Assembly (NCBI GenBank): GCA_964370445.1
Contig: CAYJJK010000003.1
Span: forward strand, 13,889 to 77,888
DNA from: JAAYCI01 sp964370445
GTDB taxonomy: Bacteria; Bacillota; Clostridia; Oscillospirales; Ruminococcaceae
DNA length: 64,000 nucleotides
Reading direction: 5' to 3'
Numbering within the stretch: the stretch's first letter is position 1; every line of letters starts with the position of its first letter. The notes under the pieces are model-generated. The model was not told the origin of the DNA. It did not search any database and saw only the letters and a list, made by a program, of their open reading frames with translations. Below, piece after piece: positions 56,943 through 64,000 of the stretch. Position numbers and translations under genes: made by a program.

Positions 56943-57171
56943 TAGAAAACTCTTCCTTTCTTGAACAGAAGCGTAAAAATGTCCATATATCATGTAAAAA
57001 ATAAGTTGATAGCCATAAATTCTGTAAATAACTGTGTTTTAATCCTACAGGCTGCAGCGGTGTTTGTCAAATGTTATAGCATCTTGTTAAGTTGGGAAGC
57101 TTGCAGTACAAGCAGATGCATGCTATACTGTTTTGCAGATTTTCTAAGTGAAGTGGGAGGCGTTGAATAGG

Positions 57172-57837
57172 ATGGAAGCAGTGGCATGGGCGCTGGGGAT
57201 AGTGGCTGCATATTTATTGGGTAGTGTGAACTTTGCGGTGATCATAAGCAAGAAAGTGTACGGGAAAGATGTGAGAACACTGGGCTCTGGTAATGCTGGA
57301 ATGACAAATATGGCGCGCAATTTTGGTAAAAAAGCGGCGGTGATCACCTTGATTGGTGATTTGCTCAAAGGGGTGGCAGCCGTGATGATTGGGCGTTTAG
57401 TGGTTTTTGGCTTATGTCCGGGGGCGGAGGTTCTTTATGGAGCTTATCTTGCCGGAATTGCTGTTATTGTAGGGCATATGTTTCCCTTGTTTTTTGGTTT
57501 TCGGGGGGGCAAGGGTGTGGCCACAGTATGTGGGGTGATTTTAGCCTTAAACCCGCTGGTTGCCCTAGTGTTGATTTTGGTGTTTTTACTACTGTTTAAA
57601 TCAACAGGCATGGTGTCTTTAGGTTCTGTGGTAGGGATATCGCTATACCCGGTTTTAACCGCTGTGTGGGCATTTTTTATCACACGGCAGTTTGTGCTGT
57701 TCTCTACGATTTGCGCGCTTATCATTGCGGCTTTGATTGTGATAATGCATAGAGAAAACATAGGGCGTATCCGAAAAGGCTCAGAATACCGATTTAACAA
57801 AGAGAAAGAATCAAAAGATAAAGCTGGTACAGAGTAA
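57172..57837 (+). CDS. plsY: Acyl-phosphate glycerol-3-phosphate acyltransferase
   Basis: 221 residues from the ATG at 57172; GGGAGG lies 11 bases before. Signature motifs: LGSVNFAVIISK, LGSGNAGMTNMARNFGKKA, GHMFPLFFGFRGGKGVAT and a C-terminal HRENIGRIRKG. Five membrane segments. PlsY makes lysophosphatidic acid from acyl-phosphate in the first step of phospholipid synthesis. Confidence 0.93.
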   Translation: MEAVAWALGIVAAYLLGSVNFAVIISKKVYGKDVRTLGSGNAGMTNMARNFGKKAAVITLIGDLLKGVAAVMIGRLVVFGLCPGAEVLYGAYLAGIAVIVGHMFPLFFGFRGGKGVATVCGVILALNPLVALVLILVFLLLFKSTGMVSLGSVVGISLYPVLTAVWAFFITRQFVLFSTICALIIAALIVIMHRENIGRIRKGSEYRFNKEKESKDKAGTE

Positions 57838-57907
57838 ACATAGAAAGCAACCACACTGAAATTTTAGTTAAAACCAAAAAGAGACGCGGCAGTCGAATGC
57901 ACTGATA

Positions 57908-57946
57908 AAACCCCTGCTTTGCTAGATGTTTGCAAAGCGGGGGTTT
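57908..57946. terminator. Bidirectional terminator between plsY and the YaaH gene
   Basis: AAACCCCTGCTTTGC (57908-57922), loop TAGATGTTT, GCAAAGCGGGGGTTT (57932-57946), then GTGTTTTTA. Confidence 0.82.
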
Positions 57947-57972
57947 GTGTTTTTATAGAAAAATACCAATAC

Positions 57973-58521
57973 TTAAAGTTTTATTATATCCTTCTTAAAC
58001 TCATTGTTTATAATTTGCCCAAGGCTATTATAGATGGCAGATAGCCCGCAGAAAATACCTTCGATGCCGGCAATCATAGTTATGGTGTGGTTGCCTGTAA
58101 AATCGCCAAGAGCCAACAAAAAGAACAAAACGGTTAAGGATAAAAACACCACCTGTGTGGCTCTGTTGTGTTTCAATGTGCCAATGAACATACCGGCGGT
58201 AAAGATGCCCCAAAGGGTGAGGTAAAAGCCCATTGACACCAAATCGGCTCTTTCAGAAACGGGAAGCACCCAGATGATGACAAGTGACCACCAAAAAGTT
58301 CCATAGGCGGTAAAAGCGGTGGCGCCAAAGGTGTTGCCCGCTTTAAATTCCATAATACCCGCAATAATTTGGGCAAGGCCGCCAAGTGCAAGCCCCATAG
58401 CCACAATGACGATGGAAAGAGGTATGATGCCGGCGTTGTGCAAGTTGAGAAGTACAGTGGTCATGCCAAAGCCCAATAGCCCTAAAGGGGCGGGGTTTGC
58501 AATCGGTGTTTGCGTATTCAT
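57973..58521 (-). CDS. GPR1/FUN34/YaaH family acetate transporter (SatP-like)
   Basis: 182 residues, six membrane segments. NPAPLGLLGFGMTT at the N-terminus is the family signature. GLAQIIAGIMEFKAGNTFGATAFTAYGTFW is also conserved. These proteins carry acetate or succinate. Probably a short-chain acid channel in a fermenting cell. AGGAGG precedes the start. Confidence 0.9.
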   Translation of the reverse strand: MNTQTPIANPAPLGLLGFGMTTVLLNLHNAGIIPLSIVIVAMGLALGGLAQIIAGIMEFKAGNTFGATAFTAYGTFWWSLVIIWVLPVSERADLVSMGFYLTLWGIFTAGMFIGTLKHNRATQVVFLSLTVLFFLLALGDFTGNHTITMIAGIEGIFCGLSAIYNSLGQIINNEFKKDIIKL

Positions 58522-58831
58522 CTGAAAAAGAACCTCCTAAAAGTCACATTAAAAATGGCGTGCTTTACTATAGTAGCGCTTCTATTTTTGAAAATCAAGG
58601 TATTTTGCAAATAAATTATTTTCTTGTAGAAAAAAGAAGCGGGAAGTGAAAAATCTCTCTTACTAAATTGTCCTATAAATTCTTCATGTGTAAGCTTTAA
58701 TAGCTTGCATTTATGGCGTATTTATGGTATACAATTTATATAGAGGCTGTGTTGCAAAAACCGGCCTTTCTTTGCTATTTAGGCAAAAAATAATAAAACA
58801 GCATGAATCATGCATGGGAGGGAGCGTCGAA
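58522..58831 (+). promoter_or_regulatory. Upstream region of the SPFH/zinc-ribbon operon
   Basis: 310 bases between divergent genes. A weak sigma-A-like pair is TTGCAT (58705-58710), 17-base spacer, TATACA (58728-58733). GGGAGGGAG lies before the start at 58832. No gene between. Confidence 0.4.
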
Positions 58832-60259
58832 ATGGGACTGATTAAGGCAGGTCTTGGTGCTTTGGGCGGCACTTTGGCGGATCAATGGAAAGAATTTTTC
58901 TACTGTGAGGCCCTTGACGATGAAATCATGATGGTGAAAGGCGAAAAACGCGTTGGAGGGCGTTCGTCTAACACCAAAGGGAGCGATAACGTCATTTCAA
59001 ACGGTTCCGGTATTGCTGTGGCCGATGGCCAATGCATGATTATTGTAGAGCAAGGTAAAGTGGTGGAAGTGTGTGCAGAGCCAGGCGAGTTTACCTTTGA
59101 TGCTTCCACAGAACCCACCATTTTTTCGGGCAACTTAGGCACAAGTGTGATGAATACATTCAAAACCATAGGCAAACGCTTTACCTACGGTGGCGACACA
59201 GGTAAAGACCAACGGGTGTATTATTTCAACACAAAAGAATTGATAGACAATAAATTTGGCACACCAACGCCGATTCCATTCCGTGTAGTGGATAAAAACA
59301 TCGGGCTGGATATTGATGTTTCGGTGCGTTGCAGTGGGGTGTATTCGTATAAAATCATCGATCCATTGCTTTTTTATTCAAATGTATGTGGAAATGTGGA
59401 AACCAGCTATCCGCGAGAAGAACTTCAAACACAGTTAAAAACAGAGTTTATCAGCGCCTTGCAGCCGGCGTTTGCCAGAATTTCGGAAATGGAAGTACGG
59501 CCAAGTGCTTTGCCAGCCCATGCCATGGAATTGGCAGACGAAATGAACAAAGCTCTCACAAGCAAATGGTCTGAGCTGCGTGGGCTAGCCGTTGTATCTA
59601 TCGCACTTAACCCAATTACCTTGCCAGAAGAAGATGCAGAACTCATTAAACAAGCCCAGAGAACGGCAATGATGCGTGATCCGTCTATGGCGGCGGCCAC
59701 TTTGGTGGGTGCACAGTCTGATGCGATGAGGGCAGCTGCTTCAAATGAAGCCGGAGCGATGACCGGATTTATGGGCTTTGGTATGGCACAGCAGGCAGGC
59801 GGCATGAATGCACAAAATCTTTTTGCCATGGGTGCACAGCAACAGCAGCAGCAACAACAGCAACAACAGCAGCAACAACAACAGCAACCTGCACAAGGGG
59901 GCTGGGCATGCTCTTGTGGCACAACCAATACTGGTAAATTTTGCTCAAACTGTGCTTCGCCTAAGCCGGAGCCACCGCCTGCCAAAGACAGCTGGGCTTG
60001 TGAGTGTGGCACACAGAATACCTCTAAGTTTTGTATGAACTGTGGCAAACCCGCGCCACAGCCGGTAGAGGGTTGGCAATGCGCTTGCGGTGCAAAAAAC
60101 CAAGGAAAGTTTTGCCAAGAATGTGGCAAAGGCAAACCCGTGGGGGCCCCACTTTACCGTTGTGACAAATGCGGATGGAACCCACCGGATCCTAAAAATC
60201 CACCTAAGTTCTGTCAAGAATGTGGCGATGTGTTTGACGAGAATGATACGCAAAAGTAA
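58832..60259 (+). CDS. SPFH-domain protein with a polyQ linker and multiple zinc ribbons (YdjI-like)
   Basis: 475 residues from the ATG at 58832 (GGGAGGGAG before it; the frame to 58724 passes into the promoter). Residues 1-310 form the SPFH-like part, with EFFYCEALDDEIMMVKGEKR at the start, the strand motifs IVEQGKVVEVCAEPGEF, and a helical region ending about residue 310. A run of 17 glutamines (59837-59887, mixed CAG/CAA) links to four zinc ribbons of the form WxCxCGxxNxxKFCxxC. B. subtilis YdjI recruits PspA to membrane sites with YdjG/YdjH. Older databases call such proteins 'virion core protein'; there is no phage context here. Confidence 0.87.
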   Translation: MGLIKAGLGALGGTLADQWKEFFYCEALDDEIMMVKGEKRVGGRSSNTKGSDNVISNGSGIAVADGQCMIIVEQGKVVEVCAEPGEFTFDASTEPTIFSGNLGTSVMNTFKTIGKRFTYGGDTGKDQRVYYFNTKELIDNKFGTPTPIPFRVVDKNIGLDIDVSVRCSGVYSYKIIDPLLFYSNVCGNVETSYPREELQTQLKTEFISALQPAFARISEMEVRPSALPAHAMELADEMNKALTSKWSELRGLAVVSIALNPITLPEEDAELIKQAQRTAMMRDPSMAAATLVGAQSDAMRAAASNEAGAMTGFMGFGMAQQAGGMNAQNLFAMGAQQQQQQQQQQQQQQQQQPAQGGWACSCGTTNTGKFCSNCASPKPEPPPAKDSWACECGTQNTSKFCMNCGKPAPQPVEGWQCACGAKNQGKFCQECGKGKPVGAPLYRCDKCGWNPPDPKNPPKFCQECGDVFDENDTQK

Positions 60260-60360
60260 AAGTCACATAATCCACAGCCCAAAATGTTTTAACAGTGTTT
60301 TTGGCGCATAGCGCATAGATTTTAGAACAGAAAAATGATTGGGAAGGGAGCGAGGCACAT

Positions 60361-61488
60361 TTGGCTACACAGGTTACGAATTATCAGTGCCCTGCATGCA
60401 CAGGCCCTGTTCAGTTTTCAAGCCAAAGTGGAAAGCTGGCCTGCGATTATTGTGGGGCCACCTATGAGGTGGCAGAGATAGAGGCGCTATATGCGCAAAA
60501 AAACGAAAAGGCAGAGCAGGCATTTGCACAACAAGCCGCAGCCAATGGGCAAGGGGGGGCAGTTACTTCAAATGCACAGAACCCGAGCACAGATTGGGGC
60601 GAAGATGCCCAGCATATGCAGGCATACAGTTGTCCTTCTTGTGCGGCAGAGCTTATTTGTGATGATACAACTGCGGCCACAAGTTGCCCTTACTGTGGCA
60701 ATCCTACCATTGTGCCCGGCCAGTTTGGCGGTGCACTAAAGCCGGATTATGTCATTCCGTTCAAGTTTGACAAAGAGGCAGCCAAAGCGGCGTTGCAAAA
60801 CCATTACAAAGGCAAACCCCTATTGCCGAAAGAATTTAAAACAGGAAACCATGTGGAGGAAATTCGAGGGGTTTATGTGCCGTTTTGGATGTTTGACGGA
60901 AAAACCAATATTGATGTTTTATTTAAAGCCACAAAAAGCAAAGTGGTGAACACGCCAAACGAAGAAATCACCACAACAGATCACTATGAAGTGCGCAGAG
61001 CAGGTATGGTGCCATTTCAAAAAATACCGGTGGATGCTTCTACCAAAATGCCGGATGCTCATATGGAAGCCATTGAGCCGTTTGATTATCAAGACTTAAA
61101 GCCATTTTCTGTGGCATATCTTCCGGGCTTTTTGGCCGATAAGTTTGATGTAAGTGCCGATGAGTGTGCGGTGCGTGTGAACGAGCGGGCCGAGGCAACC
61201 GCATTGGACAAAATGCAAGCAACCGTTCAAGGGTATGATTCTTGCCGTGTAGACCGTAAACAGGTTGAAGTTGCAAAAGAACAAGCACAGTATTGTTTGG
61301 CGCCAGTGTGGCTGTTGGCAACAAAATGGAAAGGTGAAAGCTATCTTTTTGCCATGAATGGACAAACGGGCAAGATGGTTGGCAATTTGCCGATATCCTG
61401 GGGTAAATTTTTTGCTTTCTTCTTTGGCATTTCCATCCCACTTAGCTTTATCGGTGGAATTATAGGCCTAATTACGTTATTCTTTTAA
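60361..61488 (+). CDS. TFIIB-type zinc-ribbon protein with C-terminal membrane anchor (YdjG-like)
   Basis: 375 residues. The start is a TTG at 60361, with AAGGGAGCGAGG before it. Two zinc ribbons: CPACTGPV...CDYCG (residues about 10-35) and CPSCAAEL...CPYCG (about 90-115). The middle (about 130-335) is a beta-rich domain (YVIPFKFDKEAAKAAL, VYVPFWMFDG, YCLAPVWLLATKWKGE, LFAMNGQTGKMVGNLPIS). Two membrane segments follow at the C-terminus. In B. subtilis ydjG and ydjI belong to the sigma-W pspA operon. Here it follows the YdjI-like gene after 101 bases. Confidence 0.85.
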   Translation: MATQVTNYQCPACTGPVQFSSQSGKLACDYCGATYEVAEIEALYAQKNEKAEQAFAQQAAANGQGGAVTSNAQNPSTDWGEDAQHMQAYSCPSCAAELICDDTTAATSCPYCGNPTIVPGQFGGALKPDYVIPFKFDKEAAKAALQNHYKGKPLLPKEFKTGNHVEEIRGVYVPFWMFDGKTNIDVLFKATKSKVVNTPNEEITTTDHYEVRRAGMVPFQKIPVDASTKMPDAHMEAIEPFDYQDLKPFSVAYLPGFLADKFDVSADECAVRVNERAEATALDKMQATVQGYDSCRVDRKQVEVAKEQAQYCLAPVWLLATKWKGESYLFAMNGQTGKMVGNLPISWGKFFAFFFGISIPLSFIGGIIGLITLFF

Positions 61489-61509
61489 TACGGTAGGGGA
61501 TGTGAAACT

Positions 61510-61902
61510 ATGAAAAAGAAACTATCCATGCTTGTTTTGTCACTGGTTCTTCTTTTGTCTCTCAGTGTGCCGGTGTATGCGGCTGTAGAGCCTTTGCCTA
61601 GCGATACTCTTATATCGTCACAAGAAGACGTAGGGCTACTTCGGGCCGAATCAGGTGACGATTACGACTATGTGGAGGACGACTCTGGTGGAGGAAGTTT
61701 ATTCACTGTGTTTTTGTTTGGCTTTGTAGGGCCCAATTTGATTGCCCTTGGTGTGTGTTTTTATATGGTTACATTGAATAAAACAGCAGTGAAAAAGCGT
61801 GCTGCGCATGAATATGTAAACCATAACGAAGTGGTAGTGCGCATACAAGAGGATCATTTTACACACCAAACAAGGAGTGTTCGCAAAAAGAACAAGTCCT
61901 AA
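61510..61902 (+). CDS. Small secreted/membrane protein of unknown function (third gene of the SPFH operon)
   Basis: 130 residues: signal peptide (LVLSLVLLLSLSVPVYA, cleavage near residue 25), acidic stretch DDYDYVEDDSGGG, one membrane segment (about 66-90), basic tail. AGGGGATGTG before the ATG. Placed like YdjH in the ydjGHI group, but too short and without the TPM domain of that protein. I do not recognise the family. Confidence 0.65.
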   Translation: MKKKLSMLVLSLVLLLSLSVPVYAAVEPLPSDTLISSQEDVGLLRAESGDDYDYVEDDSGGGSLFTVFLFGFVGPNLIALGVCFYMVTLNKTAVKKRAAHEYVNHNEVVVRIQEDHFTHQTRSVRKKNKS

Positions 61903-61958
61903 CTTGGGTATGCGTTCAGGGATGTAAGAAGCCATGTTGTGATATATTGAAAACATCA

Positions 61959-61996
61959 AAAACCCCTTGGTTTCCAAAAGGAACCGAGGGGTTGTG
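61959..61996. terminator. Bidirectional terminator between the SPFH operon and glnN
   Basis: AACCCCTTGGTTTCC (61961-61975), loop AAAA, GGAACCGAGGGGTT (61980-61993), with a T run on the minus strand. Confidence 0.78.
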
Positions 61997-62013
61997 TTAA
62001 ATAAAAAGTTATC

Positions 62014-64000
62014 TTACAAATCGTACAAAAGGCTGGTGTAGCTGGGGAAGGGCCATCGACTGTCTGGCAATAAAGTTTCTAATTTGTCGCAGCATAAGCG
62101 TAAGGTGTTCATTTCGTTACAGGCAAGCGAAAGCGCAACCTGGCCTGCCTGCTTTGTATCTTCAATCTCTTCGCTCTTCAGTAAAACTTTTTCCATTAAG
62201 TCGGCCGCTTGTGCACAGGCATCGATGGTGGCCGAAAGGCTAAATGTGGCCTCATTGATGTAAACATTGCTTGCATTGGCGGTCTCCACGTTGGATTTTG
62301 CATTCGCTAGCTCTGAAAGCCATAAGCAAGAAGCAGGTAAAATGCTGCGGCGTGTCATTTCCAGCAAGGTTAAAGCAGAAATTCGTGTGGTTTTGATATA
62401 ATTTTCAAGCAAAATTTCATGACGGCTATGGCATTCGCCGCGGGTTAGTACCTTGTTGCGTTCTAGCATGGCCAAGTTTTCTTCACGTAATAAAGCGTTC
62501 GTGGCCTCTACAGTGGAGGAAATATCCATTAGTCCACGTGCACGTGCTTCTTAGCGCCACTCTGTTGCATAATTATTGCCGTTATACACAATGCGCCCGT
62601 GGTTATCCCATGTTTTGTGCACAATTGTGGCCACCACTTCGTCTAAAGCACCTGTGTGAGAGCCTGCTTTTTCAAGCAAATCGGCAAACTCATGCAGCTT
62701 ATCTGCTACGGCTGTGTTTAAAACAGTGTTGGAAAAACTGATGCTTTGAGAAGAGCCTACCATGCGAAATTCAAATTTGTTGCTTGTGTAGGCAAAAGGG
62801 GAGGTGCGGTTACGATCGTTGTCGTCCATTTCTAAAAGTGGTAAAGACTTTACGCCGGTTAATAGCTGCCCACGGCTGCCCATTTCGTAGGCATGCCCAC
62901 GTGCAAGACTTTTAAGCAGTTGTGTAAGGGGATCGCCTAAAAAAATGGAAATGATGGCCGGTGGGGCTTCGTTAGCACCAAGGCGGTAGTCGTTGCCGGG
63001 ACAAGCTGCCGACAGACGTACCAAATCAGCATAGCTGTCTACAGCGGCGATTACAGCACACAAGAACACCAAAAATTCGCGGTTTTCTACGGGGTTGTCA
63101 CCGGCGTCCAGCAAATTTTTTCCGGTATTGGTCATCAACGACCAATTGTTGTGCTTGCCACTGCCATTTACATTGGCAAACGGTTTTTCATGTAGCAAAC
63201 ACACCAGCCCATGGCGCAAAGCAACCTTGCGCATCAACTCCATGGTGATTTGGTTATGGTCACTTGCGGTGTTTGCAGAAGCAAAAATACTGGCTAGCTC
63301 ATATTGGCCGGGTGCCACCTCGTTGTGTTCTGTTTTGGCAGGAACCCCGATTTTCCATAGTTCATCGTCTAATTCGCGCATAAATAGACGCACGCGCTCG
63401 GAGATGGAGCCGTAATAATGATCTTCCATCTCTTGCCCTTTAGGTGGTTTTGCACCCACAAGGGTTTGTCCGCAAATTTTGAGATCCAAACGTTTATCAA
63501 GAAGTTCTTTTTTAATTAGGAAATACTCTTGTTCGGCGCCTACTGTGGCACCCACCGAAAGCGTTTGAGTGTCTCCCAGTGCGCGCAGCACTCGTAACGA
63601 CTGTGTGTTTAAAACTTGCATACTACGCAAAAGCGGTGTTTTTTCATCCAGAGATTCACCATTGTAGCCACAGAAGGCCGTGGGAATGTAAAGTGTGGTG
63701 CCCAAAACAAACGCCGGTGAGGTTGGATCCCATGTTGTGTATCCGCGGGCTTCAAAGGTGCTGCGCAATCCGCCCGTGGGAAAACTGGATGCATCCGATT
63801 CGCCTTTGCTCAAAATTTTGCCGGAAAACCGAAGTAGGGGTTCTCCACAACGTATATTGTCTAAAAAACTGTCGTGTTTGCCGGCCGAGGTGCCTGTCAT
63901 TGCGGGGACCCAATGTATATAATGTGTGGCCCCAAGTTCCAGTGCCCAATCTTTGATTGCATCCGCCACAACATCGGCAACGATGTGATTCCATTGCATT
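62014..64000 (-). pseudogene. glnN: Type III glutamine synthetase, interrupted by an in-frame stop (5' end outside the window)
   Basis: The minus-strand frame is open at the right edge and the first ATG inside the window (63999) is internal; by comparison about 40 N-terminal residues lie beyond. Family motifs: THYIHWVPAMTGTSAGKHDSF, SVGATVGAEQEYFLI, EHNEVAPGQYELA, NVNGSGKHNNWSL and RLGANEAPPAI. After ATEWR the codon at 62553-62551 is TAA. The same frame then continues without shift as EARARGLMDISSTVEA and the full C-terminal domain (HSRHEILLENYIKT) to 62014. Normal enzymes have EEWxxEAxxRGL here, so exactly one residue is replaced by the stop. Either a real nonsense mutation or a base error (AAA or CAA/GAA to TAA). 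Without read-through the C-terminal 180 or so residues are lost. Confidence 0.88.

Noticed and set aside
58832..60259. Phage origin suggested by the 'virion core protein' name of this family
   Set aside because: No phage genes nearby; the SPFH and zinc-ribbon architecture and the YdjG-like neighbour fit a cellular membrane role.
62551..62553. Programmed recoding of the glnN stop
   Set aside because: The codon is TAA, not TGA, so selenocysteine is excluded, and TAA is used as a normal stop throughout the window.

Overview
The window looks like a chromosome piece from an anaerobic, low-to-mid GC member of the Bacillota (class Clostridia, probably a gut lineage). Supporting signs are the type III glutamine synthetase, clostripain (C11) proteases, VTC/DUF4956/beta-helix lipoprotein cassettes, PlsY, strong AGGAGG-type ribosome binding sites and many lipoprotein signals. 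Two N runs (10 and 100 N) show a draft or metagenome assembly, and both fall inside genes.

Layout. (1) 1-12.9 kb: two related surface cassettes. The first is VTC domain, DUF4956 membrane protein, beta-helix lipoprotein. The second is DUF4956, phosphodiester glycosidase, small membrane protein, beta-helix lipoprotein. Between them lie a TetR-ABC-MFS export operon with visible operators and a membrane-anchored zinc-ribbon/WG-repeat protein. (2) 13.1-42.5 kb: a catabolic island. A PucR-type activator gene diverges from a long run of plus-strand genes: E1alpha/E1beta/E2 of a 2-oxo acid (or acetoin) dehydrogenase, a BMP-type ABC importer, two SDRs, an allantoate amidohydrolase-like M20 enzyme, an iron alcohol dehydrogenase, an amidohydrolase/deaminase, a hydantoin/allantoin racemase-like protein, an allantoinase/hydantoinase, another amidohydrolase, an unassigned barrel protein, an AllE-like cupin, an FGGY kinase, a class III aminotransferase, a nitroreductase, a DAO-type flavoprotein and EtfBA. 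After a terminator and a HAD phosphatase comes a PucG-like aminotransferase. (3) 42.7-56 kb, mostly minus strand: a double-C11 lipoprotein with a PAE-repeat tail, a VWA surface protein, an ArsR-controlled metal permease, an AIM24-family protein and a second C11 lipoprotein. (4) 56.1-64 kb: tRNA-Gly(CCC), an M50 protease, PlsY, a YaaH-family acetate transporter, an SPFH/zinc-ribbon operon resembling B. subtilis ydjGHI, and a glnN gene interrupted by an in-frame TAA.

Working together. The central island is best read as uptake and anaerobic breakdown of a ureide or cyclic-ureide compound (allantoin, hydantoin or a relative). Racemase, ring-opening amidohydrolase and M20 amidase would give ureidoglycine-type intermediates. 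The AllE-like cupin and PucG-like transaminase would then work on these. The flavoprotein/ETF pair and the NAD-linked dehydrogenases would handle electrons. The kinase, barrel protein and E1/E2 complex do not fit the textbook allantoin route and are the most interesting unknowns. Functions are inferred from motifs read by eye and from context; no database search was done.
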